The translations under genes were made by a program, and so were the position numbers. DNA of 64,000 bases from Certhia americana (Eukaryota; Chordata; Aves; Passeriformes; Certhiidae), in NCBI GenBank assembly GCA_018697195.1, contig CM031879.1:33244541-33308540 (forward strand). Direction: 5' to 3'. Below, piece after piece: positions 1 through 12,435 of the stretch (positions are counted from its first letter, which is position 1; every line of letters begins with the position of its first letter). The notes below the pieces were generated by a model that worked only from the letters and a program-made list of their open reading frames with translations, was not told the origin of the DNA and did no database searches.

Positions 1-38
1 GGACGATCGCGGCGGGTCACGGCGGCGGCCGGTCAAGG
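1..38 (+). other. CNOT2: Probable untranslated exon 1 of CNOT2 (3' end only)
   Basis: The window opens in GC-rich sequence ending CAAGG, followed by GTAAGG, a strong donor. The position in a CpG island upstream of the CNOT2 coding exons on the same strand makes this the likely end of the first exon. There is no ATG in the 38 bases. The transcription start lies before the window. A different donor within the island cannot be excluded. Confidence 0.5.
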
Positions 39-472
39 GTAAGGTTGCTCCCCCAGCATCCTCGGCTGGATCTCTCCACTTGGTTCGCGGGAACGAAAAT
101 CGGGCGGTTATCCGGACCCGCGCCCCTCCCCGGCCCCAGCGCTGACCTCCCGGCCTCGCCGCCGTCCGGCCGCGGCCCTATTTTGTGAGGTCCCCGGGCG
201 GCGGCGCGCCTCGGCCTGTGCCGGTGCCTGGGGCCGCCCCCTGTTTTCTCCTTTGCTTTTGTCTCCGGGTGAGCGGGGGGAACGACGCGCGGCGCCCTAA
301 TACACAGGGTCGCATACAGTCAGTCCCGTGCCCTGCCTGCCGACCTCGCCCTGCTCCGCGGCGGGGCTGCAAGCCCATTGGCGCGCTGCGGGGCCGCTCC
401 CGTGCGGCCCGGCGGTGTTTTTGGCCCCGCATCCCCGCGGCCAGCCGTGTCAGCTCGCCCTGTGCCCGCTCG

Positions 473-499
473 CCCCCCCCCCCAGGGGGGGGGGCCCCC
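473..499. repeat. C11-A-G10-C5 homopolymer hairpin in the CpG island
   Basis: Eleven C, one A, ten G and five C follow in direct succession. The C and G runs are complementary and could fold into a near-blunt hairpin. The G run alone could contribute to a quadruplex. Such a run is also a common place for sequencing-length errors. Confidence 0.85.
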
Positions 500-761
500 G
501 AAGGCGGCTCCTTCCCTCGTCCGCCCCGCCAGCTGCTGCCGAGGCCTGCCTCCCGTCCTCCGGCCCGTCCCACGGTCGCCCGCCGGCCCCCCTCCCCGGG
601 CCCGTCGCCGGGGCAGAAGGAAACCTGCCGCCCCACGCCGGGCTGCGCCGTCCCCGCTCGTCTGCCGAACACCTGCGGGGCCTGAGCGCGGTGCCCCGGG
701 CGTAGAATGCGTTGATACTGGGGTGCTGCTGGCTGCCTTTCGGTTGGAAAATTTTTCTTTG

Positions 762-811
762 CCTCTTTCTTTTCTTTTCTTTCTTTTTTCTTTTTTTTTT
801 TTTTTTTTTTT
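762..811. repeat. 50-nt pure pyrimidine tract ending in T21
   Basis: Fifty uninterrupted C/T residues: a TTTC-type repeat, then 21 T at 791-811. It marks the downstream edge of the CpG island. Homopurine-homopyrimidine tracts of this kind can adopt triplex (H-DNA) structure and often vary in length between individuals. Confidence 0.85.
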
Positions 812-2940
812 GCGTGCGCCCTGTTTCACTCTCCTCCGCGGCGGTTTAAGGCGGGTGTAAGCAGTTTCTTGCTTTCAACTCCCTCGGACGTGTAGTTTGT
901 GAAACACTTTAAAGGACAGAGCGCGGTCGCGATGAAGGAGCCAGCCTCCCCTGCCCCCTGGGCGCGATGACACGGCTCTGGCGTGAGCCTGACCCTTGCT
1001 TGGAGAGGAGGTGGCACGGGGTGACAGGTTAGGGATAAGAGTGGGACAGTAGGGCGGTGGGGAAAGATGCAAGGATCACTGTGAGCAGCGTAGTTAGTGT
1101 ATGTATGCTCCTGGTGGAAACAAGGTACCAGCTAATGTGTGTTCTCGGTTTTAGGGTGGATTTTTCTTGGTGAAGTTACAAGTAACTTTGTTTTGGAGCC
1201 TCTGTAATGCGGGAAAATGAAAATAGGCTTGTGTAAGGTGTTGGTTGCTTCTGCTGCTTATTCGCATCTAACACAAGCACGTTCAATTTCTGCTGTCTCT
1301 TTTATCAGGGAAAAAGTTGTTTCCAACTTTGCGCCGTTTTATCCCCAGGGGAGGATAAGAACTTTCTGTGTATGTTTCACAAACATTTATGTGTGTGTGT
1401 GACTTGTGTGTGTGACGGAGACACTCCTGTGTGCCTGCACAGCAGCAACATCTGGTGCTGGTGACTGGCTGCTGGCCTTAACTCTTCAGCTGGGCAAAGA
1501 TAGATTAAGATGACCAAACCTGCTGTCAGATTTGTTATTGGAAAACTTTGTGTGGTGGGAAACCTGCATTTGTTTCCAGCTGTTAAGACTTGTGAAGACC
1601 TGCAAGAGCAAAATAATTGTAGAAGTTTATATTGCAAAGGCATCTTCCTTTGGACCTGGAAGAATTGTTGTGGATGTGTTGATGTACCTTGAGTTCTCTT
1701 ATAATGACATATTAGTAGAACATAGCTCACAGGATCAAGTTTTGTGATCTTAAACACGATGTACCTGTCCCATGCTTTTTTCTCTTCTTTTTGCCCCCAA
1801 CTTCCACTGTTGTTTATATTGACTATTCAGCTGATATGCTAAACTTCAAGGCGTTGACTGCTTCTGATTTTAGAAAGGGATTTGAATACTCACTTATCAA
1901 GAGCTGACTGACTTGACTTGCAAGTGTATTTCTGTTTCTTTTTCAGGAAGCTGTTGATAAAGCTAACAGTGTAGTAGTAGATAAACCTTGTCTACACATC
2001 TCTTCTAGAAACTTAATATTGCTGTCAAAGTAGTCATTGTTATTGCAACCTGTTTGTGTGTCAGTTCTATCAAGAAATGAAAGACAAGCCCATGGCTAAA
2101 AACTGAAAATAAAGAAACCCCAGAAATTTATATTAAAAAATGGATTTGAATTCTCTTTAACAGAATCTAATTTTAGATAGTTTTTATTTAGTGGAAAAAA
2201 TAGGGCAGTTAGTATGTCCTGAAGTTTGATGCTAAAAGATTGTCCCATAAATGGCTGTTTCCACCTGAAAATCTTGGTCTTTACTTCAGTCGCTTCATAT
2301 GAAAATTCTGTGTGCCTACAGCAGACTGGTAGATCTCAGAAAGAATTTCTAAAATATAGACCTTGAAATATCAGGAACATTATTGCTTTTTTTGCCTCGG
2401 TTGTAGCTTTCTTAAAAATTACCCCAATATTCATGTTGATGCAAGGTCTGTTGTTTGTAACCTCATTATGGTTTTAAAGGGGCCTTGTCTCATAACTTTG
2501 TTTATTCAAAAATATCTTCCACCTCCTTCTTTTTATGAACTCAAGAAATAAATAGAACTTAAAAATGCACCGTAGATTTCTATCGCCTGTCTTTCTGACT
2601 ATCTGGAAACTGAAGAGAAATATTGACTAGCTTGTTTTCTTTGAGGTAATATAGGAAGTGTGCCAAGTACAGAAGTTTGTTCTGAAGGAAGTAGACCCCT
2701 GTATCTAACTTTTAAAGCTATAATGTGCTTGAATAAAAGGCTTCTTAAAATATATTATTAAAAAAAAAGGAGAGAAAATTTCTTAAATTCTTGGCAGAAT
2801 ATTTGCCACATTTGTTGTGTGTGTTTAGAAATGTTAGCTTAACTAGAAAGCCCATTACCAGTTTCTGTGGAAGTACAGTACCTTAGGAAGTCAAATCAGT
2901 ATTTTTAAGACGGATTTAAATGATTGCTCTGTAAATGATT

Positions 2941-2987
2941 TTTTTCTCATTTTAAATTACTGACAGTTTTTCTCATTTTAAATTACT
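2941..2987. repeat. Direct repeat, 21 bp x 2, period 26
   Basis: TTTTTCTCATTTTAAATTAC plus T occurs at 2941-2961 and again at 2967-2987, identical, separated by GACAG. It looks like a recent local duplication. Confidence 0.9.
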
Positions 2988-3231
2988 ATTAATATAGTGT
3001 ATATGTAAATGTCAAGGATTGACAAAAACGTAGAAGTTGAAGTTAACTTTGCTTTATCTGAGTTTCTGAGACATAAATAAGTAAAAAAATGCATGTGAGC
3101 ATTCTGCTAAGCAGCAGAAATCTGCTAATACATTTACTTTGAATTTATCTTTTTGTCTCAATTGCACTGCACTGAACAATTCAATACAACTTGTTTCAGT
3201 TGTCTTTTCTGAGTAGAATTGGCCTTCCTCT

Positions 3232-3252
3232 CCCCCCCCCCTTTTTTTTTTT
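3232..3252. repeat. C10-T11 tract leading into a cryptic splice acceptor
   Basis: Ten C then eleven T, followed by CTTTCCAG ending at 3260. The combination is a near-ideal polypyrimidine tract plus acceptor on the CNOT2 sense strand. A palindrome, AGCACATATGTGCT, follows at 3270-3283. I saw no convincing exon after it. Confidence 0.8.
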
Positions 3253-5646
3253 CTTTCCAGATGTGCTTTAGCACATATGTGCTATGTTTGTGTGTGTCTT
3301 GTTGGTCTCCTACCCCAGGTTCCTGGAAAAGCATGTGAACACCTGAAAGTTTGTGTGTAGTCTCCTTGACTTAAAGCACCTGCTTACATGCTTACAGTTA
3401 ACTTTGTGCATGAGTTTTTAGGATGGGTGGTGTATTTTGACAGCTAGCTATGCTTCTGTTGAGTGTTATAATAGTGTAGGAAGAATTGTGCCAAGTGAAA
3501 ATACTGCATGGTAGGATAAAATTAAAAAAATTGACAATTTTAAATTGTCCTTGTAGAATTTTTTTTGGTTTTGGAGCAGGCGTGTACAAACCAAGCATGG
3601 TCTGTCATAATTTTTAAGAATCTCAGCAAGAGATTCTTACATAGGATTGGAAATATTTTTGTGTTTGTATATGCAAAAATGAAAAAAAAAAAACCAACCT
3701 AACTAGAAAACCAAAACCCCAACCATAAAATGGTCATATTGCTTATAATATGTATTTTATCTTTCATTTTTAATACTCTCATAAAATAGAATATTTTTGT
3801 TGTGGTGGTGTGCACTAGCTCATCTTCTGGTCTGGTTGTGTAATAGGCTCCAAGTCAAGGTGTTAGTGGTTCTTGCCCAAAGGTGTTACTGAGAACTCTT
3901 AATTTGTCTTTTTGTAGCATTGGTTACCAGTAGCATTACAGAAAAAAGTGTGCATTATGTTTCCCCCTGACTTGGTTACTCTGCCATCTGATTGCTTTTT
4001 GCAGTGCTAATATGTATAATTTCACAACTACATTTCCTTGGAGGATTCCTTTCACATTATACTGGTAGGTTAAAATTTGATTATAATGAAGACTTTTTTC
4101 AGATACATGCTTCTCTTGTTAAATTGCAATGCAAGAGTTGTTAATCAGAAATTCAGTAGTAGGTAAACCATTGTTTCCTCCTGTTTTCCTTTTGATTTGT
4201 GATAATTTATGGGGGGATATTTTCAAGTATTACTTTTACCCCATGTCACTTGAGATGTTTTCTTCTTTTCTTTGGTTTATAGAACTTCAGAGGCACTTTT
4301 AAAACCCTGCTTTCAGATTTTTTATGCACTTGAGATTGATCGATGATGTTTGAGTATAATTTGCTGAGGTCAAGTTATTCATCAAAAGGTGTAGTTTATT
4401 TAAACTGAGAACTGGTATAAACTGCTGCTGTATTTGTGGTACATAAAATGGAAACCCTAACTTTGCATTGCTGCTGCTGAGCACACAGTAATCCAGTGGG
4501 CTGGATTGGACCATGCTGTCTGAGTTACCTACTGGAGTGATGGGTTACTCTGGGTAAGTCATTTAACCAATTCATAGCCAAGATTTAGTCTGTGGTAAGA
4601 GGATAATGATTTCCTGTGTTTTACTTGCTTGGCTCAGGACTTCTGTGGAACCATGTACCAATAGCAGTTAATACATATGGTTAGCAAAAACAGTGTCAAC
4701 CCCCCCAAAATGGGCCTATACCAAGTTCAGTAGGTTGCAGTTTTATCTTTTGTCCTTACATGTTACACAATGGCTTTTCCACAATATTTTCATTACAATC
4801 TAAATATGTGTGCATTTGGAAACAATAGCACAGAGTTTTCAGGCACCAAAAAGAGGCAGTCGGACTCATTCTGGCCAACTATTTTTAATTGTAAAGCGTT
4901 AACATTTAGATTTGTAGGCAATGTCTTGGCAAACAAGTTTTTCTAAAGCTGTCTTTCTATCACAGACAATGATAATGTGGTATCATATATTATCTTTTCT
5001 GTCAAGGGGTTATAGGAAAATGCCTGTCCTGGTGTAAAATGAGCAACTAATGCTTGTGTCAGTGGACTGCATACTTGTCTTGCAGTCTATTTGACTGTGT
5101 GAGATTTTGTTTTGAGCCTCAATGGAACAGTATTTTTCCCCTTCCAGCTTGTGAAAACTTTAAATTGTTTGGGGCAGAATGACTATTCCTTGTAAGCATT
5201 TTTAATTCAAATTGTGAAAGCTATTCTTGCAAAGGAAATATTGCCAGAGAATTATAATGGTAGAAAAAATGTCTGCCAGCCTTCCTTCTGTTGCTCTGCT
5301 GTGCAGGGGACTTGTTTGGATATATGCTTGAAGTCTTTTACCATTGAGTAGTGATGAGGTTCATGAGAAAGTACTTGTTGCATAGAAATAATTCTTTTTG
5401 AAAAAGTTATAAAGCAGAAAAATAGCCGTGAAGCAAGTATTTTATGTAATGACCAAGTAGGCTAAAAAAATGTATAGAAGAAGGTCATCTCTTGAATGTT
5501 TGTACCATGTGTTGTGATGTGGAGAAGTGAAAATCTGGGAGGTTTTCAAATAGAAATCAGCTGCATTGTCAATGCCAGCTTTTGAAAGACTGACAAGGTG
5601 ATGAGCAATTCGGAATGTTAAAGTACCTTGCAATACTATGTCCACT

Positions 5647-5665
5647 GTGTCAAACTGTTTGACAC
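5647..5665. repeat. Perfect inverted repeat, 9-bp arms, 1-nt centre
   Basis: GTGTCAAAC, T, GTTTGACAC. A perfect dyad in AT-rich intron. It could be a binding site for a dimeric factor or a chance palindrome. Confidence 0.85.
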
Positions 5666-8600
5666 TAAAAATCTTTTTAATGAGATGTTTGATTATTTAC
5701 TGCAGTGTTGGTACTGGTCGTGGTACTTTGCTGTGTGGTGTACTTTTCCTAATGTGTCAAAAGCATCATCGTAAAGTGGAGCAGTACCTTATGCTGAAAT
5801 CTTAATTTGTTGGCTTACTTTCTGGGTGTGGGTGCACATAAGATCAAATTGATTAAGTTCAGCATTACACATGAGACTAAGTCAGTGTCACTTTTTATTT
5901 CATGGTGAAAGTGGAACTAAATTCAGGAATTCAGGTTCTTTTGTTACTGTGTTACAGAGTTAATTTTGTTTGTTTAGGTTTTTTTGGGGGTTTTCTTTTG
6001 TGTGTATTTTGATTTTTGTTTTTGAAAACTGATATTTTCAGGGTGATATGTTTTGGACAATAAATACATGTTTTGTTTCCCCTGGTTTCATGGAAGTTTA
6101 ATTAGGCAGGAACATAAATGTTGAGACATCTGTGATGGAACAGGGACTATCAAAAATACCTTGCAAGGATAAAATTTAGTTTTCAGTAGTTTGATGCCCT
6201 TCTGAGCTTACCTTAGGTCAGTGTGTATTGTGAGTACCAGCAGTATATGATTGATGGCAAGTAGTATTTTCATTTGGATTAGCATTTTAATTAGGAATTC
6301 ACAAATTCTAATATTAGCTGTGATTCTAATCTTTTATTGTCTCTGAAAGACATGTAACTAGTTTAAATGATTTCTTTTTAAGCAACTGGCAGTTCTTTTA
6401 CAGTCCATAGGGTAGATTCAGTTTCACATTAGTCTGAATTAGGTTTTATAGCAAGAGTTCAGCAAGCCTTGAAAACTGGGATGGCCAAATGTATGTCTGT
6501 TGGTAACCAGGAGAGACTCTCTAAGAGCAGGCATTTTTAACTCCCCCTTAACATATATTCCAGCATCCAGCTGTTGGCCTTTTCTATACTAATGAATACT
6601 TGCTTCTGCTGAGTCTGGTTACTAAATCAAAACCATTTTGAGCAGTGTGTTTTAAAACTCAGTAGACTAAAGGTACTTCACAGGCCCTGGTGTTAATGTA
6701 CTTAGGAGAGGGCCTGGAGAGGAGTAACAGAGGCTGGTGGTAGTAAATGAATAAAGTGTTGATAGTAGAATGTGCTTCATGGATTAATTTATGCTTGTAA
6801 CTGCAAGAAACATACAAATTTAAAATAAGTCAAGTATATATAGGTAACCCAACTTTTGAATTAACTCAAAAGTTAAACATTTAACTGAATTTATATAAAT
6901 ATGCTTCTATATGGAAACTGAAATCAGGAGTTAAGATTCAAATCGTGGTCTTACAGACCTCATAAAATTGTGTCTAGGTAAAGGAAGGAATTCCCATTTA
7001 GTGCACCATCTTAGAAAAGAAAGGTATGTATTTGGTAGGATGGCAGCTGGTTAAGCATCCTGGAAACATGCAGACTTTCAGAGTGTCTGCACCACAACTC
7101 TTTTCCCTGAAGTGGGGGGAAAGTCACAAAGATGTGGAAAAGAAGGAAGTTGAGGGTTATCATGGTTTGAGTATTAAGAAACAGAACAAATCTTTAAGAA
7201 ACCAATTTTTATTAATTCTGCTGCTCATAGCAAAGGTCTTTATGCTTGGTAGGTTTTTTGTATTTTGGTTTGTTTTTTTCTTTACCTACTGAATCTAGAT
7301 TAAATTTTATAGTCTCAGATCATTCAGTATTTTTGGGACAGTCAGGAGAGAACCTCAGTCTGAATCGAATCTAATATTCTGCTCCAACTGAACAATTGTT
7401 CTTTGTGCATATTGATGTAGCTGTCCATGGCTCTGCAACAGATTTCAGTGCAATACTTAATTTTGTAATGTGCTTCTAAAAATAAGTGCATAATCTTATG
7501 TAACACGTATTGTTAGCACCTAGAGGCTTCATCCCCACTGGTATGAAGTGGAACACATCCTACATAATTTTTGATTGTGGGTATTTACATCTCAGATACT
7601 TTCTCTGTCATTGTGGGCAAAGAGTAGCTTTGTTTTAGGAATGAGTAGTAGTTTTAGGAATATCAGATATCTTGTTTGCATGGTGAAGTATATTACTCCT
7701 CTGCATATCTGAGCAAAACAACAGTTGGAAAGGTACTGTATAGTTCAGTAGATATTTGTTTTTGTAGAGAAGCTCTGTGGATTCCTGCTTACAGGTATGT
7801 GCACTTTCTCAGAGCTCTCACTTAATTTGGCTCTGCACTGCAACTGTAAGAATTCTGAAAGTCTGTGGATGCTGCAGTCATGAAAATGAAATGTTAATCG
7901 CATTAACACAGCTTTGAGGGCAAACTTGAAATCTTCTTGAAAAGAAGGGTGACATTTATGAACAAATTACACCATTCTGTTAGCTTTTGTACACCTCTTG
8001 CTGTAGTCTTAGCAATGTTTTGATCTCTTTAATGTGGTTTTTCTCACACTTTTGAATTCAGGCTGCAAATAACATGTTAAATTAGATGATAAAATGCATC
8101 ATGTCTTGCTGATAGGATGACACCTGTACAGAACAAACTTGTCATAGGTAAATAATTTAAGGGACAGAAACAAAATTTATCAAGAGTTACAGCTTTATCT
8201 GAGTAACTTGGTTATCATTTTTCACCACTTCTTGAAGTAGGTGCTTATGCTTTTATGTTTGGGGCACAGCTGAAATTTCAGAATAGAGGATTGAAAGTCC
8301 ATCACAAAGTCTGAGGCCAAAACAGAGGCAACCATTCTTTATTCTACTAGTGTCCCTCTAAAACTTATTTTTCTGTAGTGTTGTTTACTGACACTACAAA
8401 TGCTTCACTTTACAAGGCCTTCTCTTTCCCTGAGAGATCGGGTACTTCAGTGAAGAATGAATTCAAAGGGATCTGAAGGAATAGATACTTGTAAAACTAA
8501 GCAAACAGGCAACCTCTTGATTAGGTTGCATCTTTAACAGTAAATGAGATGTTTGTAGGTGTTTTTAATGATTGTCTTATCTGAACAATTCAAATTATTT

Positions 8601-11600
8601 CATTTTCTAGCAATAGCTAAGCCAGCTGTCTGTAACTTTGGGACAGGGGAAGCACTGGCAGCCCTCAGAATTTCTTGTCAGCTATGGAGGTAGTCTGGAA
8701 AGGCTGAAAATGTAAAACTTGGTATTTATGACACCAGAAGCCCAAGCTTCAGTGTTAAGGTTACCCTTGGCAAAGTGTGGGTTGCCTTTGTCCATCCTGA
8801 GGCCAAATAGCACATACACATATTCAGGTAGTTAGATATGTGCCAGCTCTACATGTGTAGGTTTTGTTCTTTGCATAGAAAGGCTGAGACTATGCCTGAG
8901 CCCTGGTGGAGCAGGCATGCACCTCTGACAGGCGAGAAGAAGGTGGCAAAGGGAGGGAAGCATCCCAGAGAGGAAGAACCTGTGTGTGTGCAGATCGTGC
9001 CATGATGTTCTGATGCTGGCGTGTCAGCCCAGGCCTAGCCTGTCACTTACAAGCACTACTGTGCTTGTAGAGAAGAAATGCACTATTGTTATAGCAAATA
9101 TGTTCTTCTATCCTGTCTGGTATTATTTCCTTTTTATTCCTTGAGTAAGTGTCCAGGGAGCCAAATGCAAGAATAATGCATTGGTTGTGTATTTCAGCTT
9201 TTTTGTGCCTGGTCTTTTTTTTTAAAGAGTGTATCCCAGAGTTTGCTCACCACAACTGTCTGTCATCTGTTTGTTCACTGGAAAGGAAAGACTGCTAATG
9301 TGGAGTACTGAGCCTACCTGGTTTGGGTAGGGCTGTGTTGGGAAATTGTTGGCATCACCAGGTTCATGGGGGGATTAAGTGAAAGAGTTTAATGACGACA
9401 ATGTACCATTTATTTTTGTGTGGAGAATCAGTACACACTTTTTACCTTAAACACTTAATTGTCCTGTTAATATAATTTACTTCTGTGAAGTTAGTGTGCT
9501 TATTCCTGAGTCATCATATAACTTGCTATTTATGAAGAGTTTCAGAGTTTTGTGGAAGATAGCATAACCTCTCTTTCCTGTCTAATTAAGCAAAACTTTG
9601 AAGTTTTATGTGAGGTTTATTCAATATCTACCTTTTGGGCTTGCAGCTCAAGTCTAGAATGAATGGATAGTCTATTAAATTGATTAATGCAGGGTCAGAA
9701 TGAGCTCTCATCCCTCTAATGTTGCCCTTGCCGTGGCTTGCTATAAAATTGTGTGGGTATGTTTTGATCCTTCTGAGGTATGAATATTTTGGCGGTGAAC
9801 ATGTTCTCTGTGAAAACTTTTAGTCGCTAATTATTGTAGTGACACTCTAAAGTATCTGTTACTGTTTTTACCAGAAAGCAAAAAGAGTATAAGACCACAA
9901 GAGAATGACAGATTTTGCTTAGAAGGTAAGCTTCTGAAATTGTTATGCATGAAGACCATTCAAAATAATTCAGTTGTCAGTGTCAAACTAATGCTGAAAC
10001 AGGAAAAAAAGTGAAAATGGTCTTGCTTAATCAGTTGCCCTTATGCTTTGTAGTGTCAAACCCAGAAGACATACACATTTTTGCCTTGGTTTGCAAAAGA
10101 AAGTCTCCTTTTCTGGAGTGTTTCTTCTGTATGACTGCAACTGCCATGGTTCTGCCCACAGTATAATTCTTCCTTTTCCTTTTTTTTCCTCTCTCCTCTC
10201 TGTTTTCCTCTCAGAGGTGAGAGTCCAGTGGTGGTAAGGGTGCTATCTTATAACAAGATAGTCAGCTGCTAATAAGATGGTTCTGCAGCAAGGCCTTGTC
10301 ATTCTCGGGAAACGTCACCAGGTCATGCTCCTGTCAGCAGTCTGACTTCTGTGGAAACTGCCAAACTGGCAAAGTAAAATGGGCAAAAAATCAGAATTAT
10401 AAATGGCAAGATTACTAATGAAAATGTGTCCCTTGAGTAAGAATGGGATTCTTAGTGATACCTTGTAATTACACATCTGTTATGAGAATCTAATCTAAAT
10501 TTGAAGTTTGTCGTGATAGAAATCTGTGCACTATGAGATGCTCATATTCTTCACGTATTGGTTCTTTAATATCAAATATGCTTAAAAATCTTAGTTATTA
10601 GAAGTTCAAAATTTTTTTCACTTAGTGTAAGGAGCTGTGAGTTGGGTTAGTACATAAACCTGGAGAGGAGCAGCTCTGTTCCATCAAGTCATGAAGGTTT
10701 TCCAGTGTTAATATAGGCACGTTATGTTGAGGTCTAAAGTTTTGTCTGAAGACAGGGGTTTAGGTAAATGCAAGACACTCCAGCTAGCCTTGTTTTTGTC
10801 TCCTTTACTCCCAGAATGCCTCTTTTTTTTTTTTTTGTTTAGGTATTCTTATGATTTGTTAATTTGTTTTTGTTTGGAGTTTTTTTGTGCTTTTCTGGCT
10901 CTTTCATCACTGCTTTACACTAAGTTTCATTTCTTCCCCTGCAATTTGAGAAATTGAAAAGCAGAGTTTTGGATCACCTCATTCTTCTTCCTGATGCTTA
11001 GTTTTTGTATTGCAGTGTCAGACTTGTGTTATTTTCAGTTCATAAACTAAGAGGGATACAGGTCACTGTTTAAATGAGCATTTGAAGTTTTCTTGCAAAC
11101 AAACTCCTCCCTCAGTACATAAAACCCTGCTTCAGTGGCCAATAAAACTGCAAACTTGAGGGTGTCTGAATTCAAGGAATGCTGAAATGAAGGGGTTTTT
11201 TTCCATCTTAACTTAGGTTCCATCTGCATGTCACTGTTACACAGTTCTTTTGATCAAATAGTGTTTTCCCCAGAGCACTCTGGTCTCATTGGTTAGAGAG
11301 GTTTCATGGTGTTCTCACACTGAGGTTCTTCTTTTTTAATTCCATTGTTCAGATCATGCTGTCTAAAATCACAGGCAAATACAGGTTTAATGTTTTCTCT
11401 CCAATTTCTTCATTATAGTTTCATGGAAAGGCTTTATAATATGTTTTTGAAAAGTTGTATTTTATATTGCCTCACTGAAGTGACAGCCATGCATTACAAA
11501 TAGAGAAACCGAGACACTGGCTTAGTATTTGATAACAGAAATACCTTCATTTAATTTGCAGCTGTGAGTAGTTAATACTTCTCCATAGACTCATGAAATA

Positions 11601-12402
11601 TTTCAAGCAGAAGGCATTTGTGAAAATCTGTGTGTGGCTCCTTCAGTATTAAAAACAAAGAAAATACAAACCTTAATGGACAGACATAAAATTGGTTTAC
11701 ATATATGGCATTTAAACATCTTTGCTAGACATGTTTTCTTTCTATAGTCTCTGTGTCATTAATTAGAAGAGGATAGAGGTAGATCTTTACAGTGGTCCCT
11801 GGTTTATTGGCCAAAAGAGTGGGAAAATCCAGAAGGGGTGGGTCCAGGATCTAAGGCTCTGCATGCTGTTAGTATGTGGATCTTTGTGACTCTCTGCCTA
11901 CCCATCAGCACCTGAGACATCTGTCTCTTTCTGCAATTTCTTTTTCTGTTCTGTTCTGAACTCCAATTCCTCTTCTGGTTTCCTCCTCCCCTGTGTTCTA
12001 GCTATTGCCCTGATAGCATCCAGCTGGTATTTAAGACAATGACAAGCATTTCTCAGTCCTAGGACAATGGGTCCTTAGCTATCTTATGGCTAAGGTTACA
12101 TCCACACCATTGCACAGCAGTGCTCTGCAAGAAGGGGAAATGTGTTGTTGATCAGCAATGAGCCTGCACGATCTTGGTGTAGCATGTGAGCTGGGCAGTG
12201 CAGGACCTTGCTGCTGAAGCAGATTTGAACAGGTCTTCATTGTGGCAGTACACAGTGGCTTCCTAAGACAATAACATACTGTACTTGTCACTGTGGCACA
12301 GCATTCAAGTACCAGGGCATTCCAACAGACTAGATTTTAAAATGTTTTCAGCTGGAGTGGGGCGTTTTTCTGTTGAAAAACATTGAACATCTTAGCTGCT
12401 CT

Positions 12403-12435
12403 AAAAAAAAAATAAAAAAATAAAAAAATAAAAAA
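12403..12435. repeat. A-rich short tandem repeat, unit about A7T
   Basis: Ten A, then units of T plus seven A repeating with period 8. Simple low-complexity repeat. Confidence 0.9.

Larger units (their letters stand above)
1..720. promoter_or_regulatory. CpG island at the CNOT2 5' end
   Basis: This stretch is very rich in G, C and CpG dinucleotides (CGCGGCGG, GGCGGCGG and similar), while the following 63 kb is AT-rich and CpG-poor. It has the character of a housekeeping promoter island covering exon 1 and the start of intron 1. Several long overlapping open frames on both strands here (for example 185-685 + and 320-829 -) come from the lack of AT-rich stop codons and show no protein-like pattern. 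CpG density falls off after about 720, although a few CpGs continue to about 1000. Confidence 0.8.

Noticed and set aside
185..860. Several overlapping 125-169-codon open frames on both strands
   Set aside because: They lie in the CpG island, where stop codons are rare. The translations are P/R/A/G-rich with no domain, and multiple frames are open at once.
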